Assembly (NCBI GenBank): GCA_010032085.1
Contig: RGYL01000022.1
Span: forward strand, 1 to 8,460
Direction of reading: 5' to 3'
Length of the DNA stretch: 8,460 nt
DNA from: Actinomycetota bacterium
Lineage (GTDB): Bacteria; Actinomycetota; Actinomycetes; Nanopelagicales; Nanopelagicaceae
Part shown: positions 1 through 8,084 of the stretch, piece after piece
Numbering within the stretch: position 1 is the stretch's first letter
Layout: the number at the start of each line of letters is the position of its first letter
Translations under genes and position numbers: made by a program
The notes under the pieces: generated by a model
What the model was told of the DNA's origin: nothing
The model's input: only the letters and a program-made list of their open reading frames with translations
The model's database searches: none

Positions 1-683
1 ACATTGTCTTTGTGATCACGCATTACCTCAAGCTCGAACTCTTTCCATCCGATGATTGATTCCTCAAGGAGGACTTCGGTGACCGGGCTGTACTGCAAGC
101 CCGCTCCGGCAATTAGTCTTAACTCGGCCTCATCTTTAGCAATTCCACTTCCTAATCCGCCCATAGTGAATGAAGGTCGTACCACTACTGGATAACTGAG
201 GGCCTGCGCGGCGTTGATGCATTCTTGAATTGTGTGGCAAATAATGGACCTAGCCGACTCGCCACCTATTCGCTCAACAATCGAGCGAAATTCCTCTCGA
301 TTTTCACCGCGTTTGATTGCCGGTATATCCGCTCCAATTAGACGAACGTTGTACTTTCTAAGAATTCCCAGTTCGTCCAACTTCATCGCAGCGTTTAATG
401 CGGTTTGACCACCCAGTGTCGCGAGAATCGCATCCGGTTTCTCTTTAGCAATAATCGCTTCGATATATTCTGGCGTGATTGGTTCTACATATGTTGCATC
501 GGCAAATTCTGGATCGGTCATAATCGTTGCCGGGTTACTGTTTACGAGGATTACCCGCACTCCTTCACTCTTTAAGACTCGACAGGCTTGGGTTCCGGAA
601 TAATCAAACTCGCAAGCTTGGCCAATCACGATTGGGCCACTGCCAATTACTAAAACGCTTTTTATTGACTTATCTCTTGGCAT
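1..683 (-). CDS. carB: Carbamoyl-phosphate synthase large subunit, N-terminal part (gene runs off the left edge)
   Basis: Large, ATP-dependent subunit of carbamoyl-phosphate synthase. With CarA it makes carbamoyl phosphate from glutamine-derived ammonia, bicarbonate and two ATP, for pyrimidine and arginine synthesis. Only the first ~227 residues are here (the family has ~1,100); the frame is open to the left edge. The start reads [20 protein letters not shown], followed by [38 protein letters not shown] and [12 protein letters not shown], and ends in [21 protein letters not shown]. These are the pre-ATP-grasp fold and the opening of the first (carboxyphosphate) ATP-grasp domain. The ATG at 683-681 has GGAG four bases upstream and overlaps the end of carA by 14 bases, so translation is probably coupled. 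Identification is secure; nothing can be said of the second ATP-grasp or the allosteric domain. Confidence 0.96.
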   Translation of the reverse strand, partial: MPRDKSIKSVLVIGSGPIVIGQACEFDYSGTQACRVLKSEGVRVILVNSNPATIMTDPEFADATYVEPITPEYIEAIIAKEKPDAILATLGGQTALNAAMKLDELGILRKYNVRLIGADIPAIKRGENREEFRSIVERIGGESARSIICHTIQECINAAQALSYPVVVRPSFTMGGLGSGIAKDEAELRLIAGAGLQYSPVTEVLLEESIIGWKEFELEVMRDHKDN

Positions 684-1785
684 GACTCTCCAGAAGTTTC
701 AAAAATTCATCAAATAAATAATTTGCATCGTGCGGGCCAGCAGCCGCTTCAGGATGGTACTGAACTGAAAATGCTGGACGATCGAGCAACTTCAATCCCT
801 CAACGACTCCGTCATTTAGCGAAACATGCGAGACGATTCCCGGGCCAAAAACGGTCGAGAACTCACCTTCGGTGGGAGCCTCAACGGCAAAGCCATGGTT
901 ATGTGCAGTGATTTCAACGCGATCAGCGATCTTGTTCATGACCGGTTGGTTTATGCCTCTATGTCCAAAACGTAATTTATATGTATCGAATCCAAGTGCA
1001 CGACCAAATATCTGGTGGCCGAAGCAGATGCCAAAAAGAGGTACTTCTAAATCAAGTAACGCCCTTACAGTTGCTACAACTTCAGTCATCGTTGCCGGAT
1101 CTCCGGGACCATTAGATAGGAAGACGCCATCGAAACCACCTTGCTTGATCTCATCTAGCGAAGTAGTAACGGGAAGAAGATGCGTCTCGATGCCACGATT
1201 TGCGAAATTTCGCGGTGTAGCGGACTTTATGCCGAGATCTAGTGCAGCTACACGGAAGTTAACTTCGTGATCTGCCGGAATTATCATCGTCTTTTTTGCA
1301 GAGACCTCATCGGCTAGATAAGAACCAGTCATCGCCGAAGTGCCTCTAACCTTCACCACCATTTCTTCCCTAGATAGATCTTGGTGCGAGAAGATTCCAA
1401 CTCTCATTGCTCCGCGTTCTCTAATGTGCAAAGTCAGCGCCCGCGTGTCAATTCCGGATATTCCTACTACGCCATATTTTTCAAGTTCTGATTCCAAAGA
1501 ACGCTGCGAACGCCAATTTGAGACGATTGGCGATGGATCACGAACCACAAAACCGCTCACCCAAATCCTTGCAGACTCCTCGTCTTCATCATTCATTCCG
1601 GTATTGCCTATGTGAGGTGCGGTCATAACAACTACTTGTTTAAAATAAGAGGGATCAGTCAACGTTTCCTGGTAGCCGGTCATTCCGGTTGTAAAAACCA
1701 CCTCGCCAAAAGTTTCTCCGCTCGCACCCCAAGACTCACCTTCAAAAATTGTGCCGTCATCGAGAACTAGAAATGCCGAACTCAT
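670..1785 (-). CDS. carA: Carbamoyl-phosphate synthase small (glutaminase) subunit
   Basis: Glutamine amidotransferase subunit that hydrolyses glutamine and passes ammonia to CarB. The length of 371 residues is normal. The N-terminal CarA domain opens with [18 protein letters not shown] and contains [17 protein letters not shown]. The class I glutaminase domain starts near residue 178 ([16 protein letters not shown]) and carries FLSNGPGDP, the nucleophile Cys254 in GICFGHQ, NHGFAV, and the catalytic pair His344/Glu346 in QYHPE. All catalytic residues are present, so it should be active. The ATG shares an ATGA overlap with the pyrC stop (1782-1785), and GAGG lies ten bases upstream. In several actinobacteria I recall a small membrane-protein gene between pyrC and carA; here there is none. 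The gene belongs to the pyrR-led operon. Confidence 0.97.
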   Translation of the reverse strand: MSSAFLVLDDGTIFEGESWGASGETFGEVVFTTGMTGYQETLTDPSYFKQVVVMTAPHIGNTGMNDEDEESARIWVSGFVVRDPSPIVSNWRSQRSLESELEKYGVVGISGIDTRALTLHIRERGAMRVGIFSHQDLSREEMVVKVRGTSAMTGSYLADEVSAKKTMIIPADHEVNFRVAALDLGIKSATPRNFANRGIETHLLPVTTSLDEIKQGGFDGVFLSNGPGDPATMTEVVATVRALLDLEVPLFGICFGHQIFGRALGFDTYKLRFGHRGINQPVMNKIADRVEITAHNHGFAVEAPTEGEFSTVFGPGIVSHVSLNDGVVEGLKLLDRPAFSVQYHPEAAAGPHDANYLFDEFLKLLESHAKR

Positions 1786-3044
1786 CGACTGTAGACCTCA
1801 GTTCCACGGAAGAAGGTGCTAACGACAACCGCCGGTAACTCTCGATCGAGGAAAGGTGAGTTCTTGCTCTTGGAGCGAATAGACGTTGCCTCCACTCGCC
1901 AGTTGTGCGCTAAATCAACTAAAGCAAAATTCGCCCAATTCCCAGTCGCTAGAGAGCCATGTCCTTCGTAACGCGCAATCTTTGCCGGATTGGTAGTTAA
2001 TTTCTCTACTAGTGTTGAAAACGAAATCAACCCGCTTTGAACCATTGCGAGATATGAGATCGATAGCGCAGTTTCAAGTCCAATCATGCCAAAAGCGGCA
2101 GCAGCCCATTCGCATTCCTTATCCTCAGCCGGATGTGGCGCGTGATCTGTGGCGATGATGTCAATCGTTCCATCGGCCAAACCTTCGCGAAGTGCTTGTA
2201 CATCTCTCTCGGTTCGCAGTGGTGGATTAACCTTGAAAATTGGGTCGTAACTTCGGGCAGTCTCATCAGTAAGAAGTAGATGATGCGGTGTCACTTCCGC
2301 AGTAACTTGTACACCTCTCTTCTTAGCCCAACGAACAAGTTCAACTCCCCCAGCCGTTGTTAGATGACAGATATGAAGGCGACTACCGACATGTTCACTC
2401 AAAAGTATGTCTCGGGCGATAATTGACTCTTCAGCAGCAGCCGGCCAACCTTTAAGCCCAAGCTGTGCAGAGACAGCCCCTTCATTCATCTGTGATCCTG
2501 CTGTCAACCGTGGATCTTGTGCATGTTGAGCAATTACGCCATCAAAACCTTTTACATACTCAAGCGCTCGTCTCATAACCAGGGAATCTGAGACACAATG
2601 TCCATCATCACTAAAGATTCGAACTTTCGCCTCTGATGAATTCATTGCCCCCATTTCAGATAGCGACTTGCCTTGTTGACCTACCGTGACAGCGCCAATT
2701 GGGAAAACATCGCAAAGACCGTGTACTTGACCAAGGCGATGAACTTGCTCCACAACACCTGCTGTGTCGGCAACCGGATTGGTGTTTGGCATAGCCGATA
2801 TCGCTGTGAATCCCCCCGCTACGGCTGCTCTTGAACCAGTTAGAACTGTTTCGGCATCCTCTTTCCCAGGTTCACGCAGATGTGTATGTAGATCAACTAG
2901 ACCGGGAATAATCGTCAAACCTTTGCCGTCATAAACGTTGAAATCATTAGTTACCTGTTTTGTGTCAACTATTCGACCATTGTCACAAGCAATCTCGATT
3001 TTTTTCCCTGCGGAATCTACGACATTTTTAATAACTAATTTCAC
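1782..3044 (-). CDS. pyrC: Dihydroorotase
   Basis: Zinc amidohydrolase that cyclises N-carbamoyl-aspartate to dihydroorotate, the third step of pyrimidine synthesis. The chosen GTG start gives 420 residues, normal for the long (class I) dihydroorotase type. Seen motifs: the metal-binding HxH at His53/His55 in DLHTHLREPG, AMPNTNP substrate loop at 84-90, FSDDG (Asp146/147), His174, His227 in HICHLTT, and Asp300 in IATDHAPHPAEDKE. All expected metal ligands are present. The frame is open further upstream to an ATG at 3098, but that would add 18 residues ([18 protein letters not shown]) with no family likeness. It would also bury the start in pyrB. The GTG at 3044 has GGGAGG eight bases ahead and lies one base after the pyrB stop. 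Same operon as pyrR, pyrB and carAB. Confidence 0.96.
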   Translation of the reverse strand: MKLVIKNVVDSAGKKIEIACDNGRIVDTKQVTNDFNVYDGKGLTIIPGLVDLHTHLREPGKEDAETVLTGSRAAVAGGFTAISAMPNTNPVADTAGVVEQVHRLGQVHGLCDVFPIGAVTVGQQGKSLSEMGAMNSSEAKVRIFSDDGHCVSDSLVMRRALEYVKGFDGVIAQHAQDPRLTAGSQMNEGAVSAQLGLKGWPAAAEESIIARDILLSEHVGSRLHICHLTTAGGVELVRWAKKRGVQVTAEVTPHHLLLTDETARSYDPIFKVNPPLRTERDVQALREGLADGTIDIIATDHAPHPAEDKECEWAAAAFGMIGLETALSISYLAMVQSGLISFSTLVEKLTTNPAKIARYEGHGSLATGNWANFALVDLAHNWRVEATSIRSKSKNSPFLDRELPAVVVSTFFRGTEVYSR

Positions 3045-3045
3045 G

Positions 3046-4556
<1,511 letters not shown>

Positions 4557-4565
4557 TTAGGAATG

Positions 4566-4580
4566 GGTATGTGCATAACC
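4566..4580. repeat. Short near-palindrome in the bldD/pyrR divergent spacer
   Basis: GG-TATG-TG-CATA-A-CC: a perfect TATG/CATA inverted repeat with a two-base centre, extended to GG/CC by one bulged A. It lies midway between the two divergent genes, where -35 regions would be expected. It could be an operator, but it does not match the BldD box as I know it and is short enough to arise by chance. Confidence 0.25.
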
Positions 4581-4605
4581 AGTGCGGGCGTTTCTGCCTT
4601 TCCCA

Positions 4606-4611
4606 TATCTT
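4606..4611 (+). promoter_or_regulatory. Candidate -10 element for a leaderless bldD transcript
   Basis: TATCTT fits TAnnnT and ends six bases before the bldD ATG at 4618, which is the spacing expected between a -10 box and its start site. The bases before the ATG (TTGGCTAG) contain no Shine-Dalgarno. Together this suggests transcription starts at or next to the ATG, a common mode in actinobacteria. No recognisable -35 is seen. Confidence 0.4.
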
Positions 4612-4617
4612 GGCTAG

Positions 4618-5139
4618 ATGTCCGAAGAAACAGATGAGAGAGAGTTAGATCCGGAAGCACATCGCTGCGAAAACTACATAGGAAGTCTTGCACGCCTGCG
4701 CGGCCTTCGTCTTGCCGCCGGCCTCACTCTTAAGCAAGTTGAGATTAAGAGCCGTGGTACTTGGAAAGCAGTCGTAGTGGGTTCATATGAGAGAGGGAAC
4801 CGACACTTAAGTTTGCTTAAGGCTGTTGAGTTGTGTGAGTTCTATGGCGCAGATATCTCGGCCTTAGGTCAACTTACAAAGGGTGATGAGCCCGACCGGC
4901 TGATACTCGATCTACACCAACTACAGAAAATGCGTGACCTGCCCGATGAAGTGACACTTCAAACCCAGAGATTAGCAACGCGCATTATCGCTAAACGAGC
5001 GGATAGAAATGGCAGCGTCTTATCGCTACGCGGAAGTGACTTAGAAACTTTGGAGATAGGTTTGGGGCGTAATCAGCGAGAGGTTATAGATCTTCTTAAA
5101 CGTCGCGGCTTATTGCTTAGAGCGAGAGACTCGATTTAA
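4618..5139 (+). CDS. bldD: BldD-like XRE-family transcriptional regulator with cyclic-di-GMP-binding signature
   Basis: DNA-binding regulator resembling Streptomyces BldD (173 residues against about 167). The helix-turn-helix domain spans about residues 20-85: ARLRGLRLAAGLTLKQVEIK, then SRGTWKAVVVGSYERGNRHL, nearly identical to BldD in the recognition-helix region, and AVELCEFYGADISAL. A C-terminal domain (about 94-170) carries Arg127-x-Asp129, eight residues, then Arg138-x-x-Asp141. This is the RXD-X8-RXXD signature through which BldD binds cyclic di-GMP and dimerises. The middle positions differ from Streptomyces (RAD for RGD, RGSD for RQDD). An acidic 15-residue N-terminal extension precedes the domain. 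It is the only plus-strand gene; it diverges from pyrR and overlaps the nusB 3' end by 23 bp. The place beside nusB and pyrR supports orthology. Targets in this organism are unknown. Confidence 0.88.
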   Translation: MSEETDERELDPEAHRCENYIGSLARLRGLRLAAGLTLKQVEIKSRGTWKAVVVGSYERGNRHLSLLKAVELCEFYGADISALGQLTKGDEPDRLILDLHQLQKMRDLPDEVTLQTQRLATRIIAKRADRNGSVLSLRGSDLETLEIGLGRNQREVIDLLKRRGLLLRARDSI

Positions 5140-5527
5140 TCTCACTTATCGCCGCTAAGACGCCATTTATATAAGCTGCTGAATCGTCAGTAGATAGCGT
5201 CTTGGCTAGCTCAACCGCTTCTGCTATCGCTACGCCTTCGGGCAAATCTTCTCCCCACAGCAATTCAAATGTTCCAAGTCTTAAAATATTTCGATCAACG
5301 ACTGGCATCCGATCGAGATCCCAATCTTTAGCGCGCATCAGGATTATTTCATCTAGCCGATCACGTTTCGCCACAATTCCTGAAACCAGAAACTCGGTAT
5401 ATTCGCGAATCAAAAACTCCAACTCATTTTTTCTAGTATTGAGTAGGTCAACAGCAGAGCGATTACGGATATCACCTTCATAAAGAAGATCTAAGGCCGC
5501 CTTGCGGGCTTTTGAGCGAGTACTCAC
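5117..5527 (-). CDS. nusB: Transcription antitermination factor NusB
   Basis: All-helical RNA-binding protein that, with NusE (S10), joins the antitermination complex on rRNA leader boxA sequences. The 136 residues are the usual length. The opening MSTRSKARKAALDLLYEGDI is the family's basic N-terminus. The central KDWDLDRMPVVDRNILRLGTFEL and the C-terminal GVAIAEAVELAKTLSTDDSAAYINGVL are the conserved NusB helices. It starts with GTG immediately after the efp stop codon (TAA-GTG) and has no clear Shine-Dalgarno, so it is probably translated by ribosomes finishing efp. Its last 23 bases overlap the 3' end of the oppositely oriented bldD. No intrinsic terminator is visible beyond it, so transcripts may run antisense through bldD. 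Confidence 0.95.
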   Translation of the reverse strand: MSTRSKARKAALDLLYEGDIRNRSAVDLLNTRKNELEFLIREYTEFLVSGIVAKRDRLDEIILMRAKDWDLDRMPVVDRNILRLGTFELLWGEDLPEGVAIAEAVELAKTLSTDDSAAYINGVLAAISEIKSSLSL

Positions 5528-6088
5528 TTAGTTGGCGCGGCCAAGATAATCGCCAGTGCGCGTATCTATTAGAACAACCTCATCCTGCTTTATAAAAAGT
5601 GGGACTTGCACCGTGATACCAGTTTCCACCGTGGCCGGTTTGGACCCTGCGGAGGATCGGTCTCCTTGTAAACCAGGTTCGGTGTAGGTAATACGTAGCG
5701 GGACCGATGGCGGAAGTTCAATGTAGAGCGGATTTCCTTCATGTATCGCAACAATTACTTCCATATTCTCTAGAAGATAGTTGGGAGCTTCACCAACGCT
5801 CTCTTCCGGAATTGTTATCTGATCATAAGTTGTGTTGTCCATAAAAACGTAACCAGCGGTGTCCTTATAAAGAAATTGCATCTCTCGCTTTTCCAGGATT
5901 GCAACTTCTACCTTTACGCCGGCATTAAACGTGCGCTCGACTACCTTGCCCGAAAGGACGTTCTTCAATTTAGTTCTTACGAAAGCCGGCCCCTTGCCCG
6001 GCTTCACATGCTGAAACTCGACTACATTCCATAATTGACCTTCGATGTCGAGAGTCATGCCATTCTTAAGATCATTTGTGGTTGCCAT
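5528..6088 (-). CDS. efp: Translation elongation factor P
   Basis: tRNA-shaped ribosome factor that relieves stalling at consecutive prolines. The 186 residues have three beta-barrel domains: an N-terminal KOW-like domain opening [20 protein letters not shown], a middle OB domain, and a C-terminal OB domain ending [12 protein letters not shown]. The tip loop reads [16 protein letters not shown] with Lys32 between Pro30 and Pro34. This PGKGP form is the actinobacterial type reported to work with an unmodified lysine, unlike the lysylated E. coli protein. The ATG at 6088 is the only possible start because an in-frame TAA lies four codons upstream. AAGG sits 12 bases ahead, a rather long spacer. 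It is co-oriented with aroQ (23-base gap) and directly abuts nusB. I recall a proline peptidase gene between aroQ and efp in other actinobacteria; it is absent here. Confidence 0.97.
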   Translation of the reverse strand: MATTNDLKNGMTLDIEGQLWNVVEFQHVKPGKGPAFVRTKLKNVLSGKVVERTFNAGVKVEVAILEKREMQFLYKDTAGYVFMDNTTYDQITIPEESVGEAPNYLLENMEVIVAIHEGNPLYIELPPSVPLRITYTEPGLQGDRSSAGSKPATVETGITVQVPLFIKQDEVVLIDTRTGDYLGRAN

Positions 6089-6111
6089 GGTTCGAGATTA
6101 CCTTCTTAGCG

Positions 6112-6555
6112 CTATTTCTCTAAATTTCCGATTAGCTCGCGCATCGCAATCACCGCGAGTCGATAGGAATTCATGCCAAATCCAGAAATAGTTCCGTTCA
6201 CAACACCAGAGATAACTGAGGTATGCCGAAACTCTTCGCGTGAAAGCGGGTTTGAAAGATGGACTTCAATCACCGGAGCCTTGAGCATCACTACTGCATC
6301 GCGGATAGCGTAGGAATAGTGTGTGAAGGCCGCCGGATTTATTACCAATGGGATTTTTTTATCGGCCGCTTCGTGAAGCCAGCCAATCAGTACCGCTTCA
6401 TCATCACTTTGGCGTATATCCACCTCAAAGCCTTCTGCCTTGGCAATATCTCGGATATACCCTTCTAAGGTTGCATAGTCGAAATCGCCATAAATATGAC
6501 TCTCGCGCAGGTCTAACCTTTTTAGATTCGGACCATTAAGAATCATCAATTTCAT
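6112..6555 (-). CDS. aroQ: 3-dehydroquinate dehydratase, type II
   Basis: Converts 3-dehydroquinate to 3-dehydroshikimate, the third shikimate step, as a dodecamer-forming flavodoxin-like enzyme. From the ATG at 6555 it has 147 residues, normal for type II. It starts MKLMILNGPNLKRL and keeps the catalytic and binding residues Arg17, Tyr22, Asn73, His79, Asp86, His99 (EVHLSN) and Arg110, each aligning with the Mycobacterium tuberculosis enzyme as I recall it. Two loop positions are unusual: LDLRES where the family has LGxREP (Asp15 for Gly, Ser19 for Pro). A TTG at 6561, six bases after GGAAGG, is a real alternative start adding Met-Thr. The ATG is 12 bases from the same site but fits the family N-terminus. 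It lies nine bases after the aroB stop. Confidence 0.93.
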   Translation of the reverse strand: MKLMILNGPNLKRLDLRESHIYGDFDYATLEGYIRDIAKAEGFEVDIRQSDDEAVLIGWLHEAADKKIPLVINPAAFTHYSYAIRDAVVMLKAPVIEVHLSNPLSREEFRHTSVISGVVNGTISGFGMNSYRLAVIAMRELIGNLEK

Positions 6556-6564
6556 CGTCAAATT

Positions 6565-7584
6565 CTACCTTCCAACCGTCTTTTGGTAGATGCGCTCCAA
6601 TTCCGCCCGAGAAGCCACAGTCCGATCGGTTTTTCCAAGCTCCGTCAACGTCACGAAGCGAATCTCAGACGCGCGTCGCTTCTTATCGTTCTGCATCAAT
6701 TCATATAGCTCTGCGAAAGCAGTTGGGGAGTATTTCGTCGGAAGATCTAGATGTTGAAGCAAGCGTTCATGCTGTGCGACTACCCCCGCATCCAACCCGC
6801 ACTTCTCACTTGAAAGTGCAGCTGCAAAACAGAGGCCGACTGAAACTGCCTCTCCGTGGCGCAATGTGTAATTTGAATGCCTCTCGATTGCATGTCCGAG
6901 AGTGTGGCCATAGTTCAAAATTTCGCGCTCAAGACTCTCCTTGAAGTCTCGTGAAACGACGCCTGCTTTCACCTCTATTGAGAGTTCAATAATTTCTTCT
7001 AGGTTCTCACTCCAATTAAGCGCTAACTCAAGAATTTTAGGGTTGGCGATAAATCCGCATTTGATTGCCTCAGCAAGACCGGCGCGAATGTCGCGCTGGC
7101 TCAGACTCTTAAGCCAACTCGTATCAATAATTACTTCGATGGGCGAATGAAATGCCCCTGCAAGATTCTTTCCCGAAGCAAGATTTACCCCAGTCTTCCC
7201 GCCTATAGCAGCATCCACCATCCCAGCGACGGTGGTAGGGACTGCTATCCAATCAATGCCTCTCATAAAAGTTGCGGCGACGAAGCCCGCCAGATCTGTT
7301 GTAGCTCCCCCGCCTATTCCCACAATTACCGATGATCGGTTAAGCCCTCGGCGCGCAATCTCTTCCATGACTTTCGAGTATGAAGTAAGGGATTTCTGCG
7401 TTTCACCATCTTCCGTTACAACTATTTGATCCTTTGAAAATGTGCCTAGAACTTGCGAAACCAATCTCTCTGGAGTCAGCACTGCAACATTTCGACCAGA
7501 GATTGCGTTGATAACTTGTGACTGCCAATCGAGCGGAAAGGTGACGCTATATTGACGTTCGGAATTTACGCGAATGCTCCTCAT
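6565..7584 (-). CDS. aroB: 3-dehydroquinate synthase
   Basis: NAD- and metal-dependent enzyme that turns DAHP into 3-dehydroquinate, the second shikimate step. It has 339 residues from the ATG at 7584. The N-terminal NAD domain has VIVGIGGGATTDLAGFVAAT (residues 86-105) and PTTVAGMVDAAIGGKTGVN (116-134) followed by LASGKNLAGAFHSP. The helical metal domain has the zinc ligands Glu172 in GLAEAIKCG, His227 in NYGHTLGHAIE and His243 in RHGEAVSVG. A TTG five codons upstream (7599) is in frame, but the ATG is preceded by GAGGAG at five bases and overlaps the aroK stop as ATGA, so the ATG is preferred. The catalytic set is complete. It works in series with aroQ, aroK and aroC in the same gene string. 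Confidence 0.96.
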   Translation of the reverse strand: MRSIRVNSERQYSVTFPLDWQSQVINAISGRNVAVLTPERLVSQVLGTFSKDQIVVTEDGETQKSLTSYSKVMEEIARRGLNRSSVIVGIGGGATTDLAGFVAATFMRGIDWIAVPTTVAGMVDAAIGGKTGVNLASGKNLAGAFHSPIEVIIDTSWLKSLSQRDIRAGLAEAIKCGFIANPKILELALNWSENLEEIIELSIEVKAGVVSRDFKESLEREILNYGHTLGHAIERHSNYTLRHGEAVSVGLCFAAALSSEKCGLDAGVVAQHERLLQHLDLPTKYSPTAFAELYELMQNDKKRRASEIRFVTLTELGKTDRTVASRAELERIYQKTVGR

Positions 7585-8084
7585 GAGAGCTCCTCGCAAA
7601 GTTGCGCGACTACCTCTTTAGGTTTTCGATTGTTTGTCGATATACGTATCTTGCCCAAATGCTCATACTTCTCGCGACGTGTTTCAAAGAGCTTGAGCCA
7701 TTGTTGACGAGGATTGCCAACGAGAAGAGGCCGATCGGTATTAAAACCGACTCGTGGAGCTGCATTAGAGATTGATACTTCCAGGTACACAACCTTTGGT
7801 TCCGCTTCTAGTTTTGCAAAAACTTCTGGATCAAGGATTGACCCACCACCTAATGCGATCACTCCAAAATCGCTCTTCAATCCCTTAAGAACAACATCAC
7901 GCTCTAATTCACGAAACTTCGGTTCTCCCTGTTCGACAAAGATATCGCTGATGCTCTTCCCGGTTTGCTTAGCAATCTCGGAGTCTGAATCAAGAAAACT
8001 CAAATCTAACTCCTTAGCAAGTAAGCGACCCACAGTGCTCTTGCCGCAACCTGGAGGTCCGATCAAGATTATTTTTTCAGTCAT
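7581..8084 (-). CDS. aroK: Shikimate kinase
   Basis: P-loop kinase that phosphorylates shikimate at the 3-hydroxyl with ATP, the fifth shikimate step. The 167 residues are standard. Seen motifs: Walker [10 protein letters not shown] (residues 9-17), substrate-binding Asp32/Asp34 (DSD), Arg58 in FRELE, the GGG loop in IALGGGS (79-81), the lid arginine Arg118 in TDRPLL, and RREKYEHLG near 136-143. All needed residues are present. The ATG overlaps the aroC stop as ATGA (8081-8084). No Shine-Dalgarno precedes it; the upstream bases include CCUUCC, which is the opposite of one, so expression probably depends on ribosomes finishing aroC. Its end overlaps aroB by ATGA. Confidence 0.96.
   Translation of the reverse strand: MTEKIILIGPPGCGKSTVGRLLAKELDLSFLDSDSEIAKQTGKSISDIFVEQGEPKFRELERDVVLKGLKSDFGVIALGGGSILDPEVFAKLEAEPKVVYLEVSISNAAPRVGFNTDRPLLVGNPRQQWLKLFETRREKYEHLGKIRISTNNRKPKEVVAQLCEELS
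7590..7595 (-). promoter_or_regulatory. Ribosome binding site deciding the aroB start
   Basis: GAGGAG, a five-base spacer (CTCTC), then ATG at 7584. It lies inside the last codons of aroK. It supports the ATG over the in-frame TTG at 7599, which would place the start upstream of this site. Confidence 0.75.

Noticed and set aside
4575..4588. BldD box in the divergent spacer (ATAACCAGTGCGG)
   Set aside because: It resembles the BldD consensus only if a base is inserted in the centre (TAAC-CAGTG); as written the half-sites are out of register.
5120..5150. Hairpin terminator between bldD and nusB (GAGA...TCTC around 5125-5142)
   Set aside because: Only a four-base stem with a ten-base loop and no T-run on either strand; not a credible intrinsic terminator.
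7585..7599. TTG start for aroB giving five extra residues
   Set aside because: The strong GAGGAG site lies downstream of this TTG and fits the ATG at 7584, which also forms the ATGA overlap seen at other junctions.
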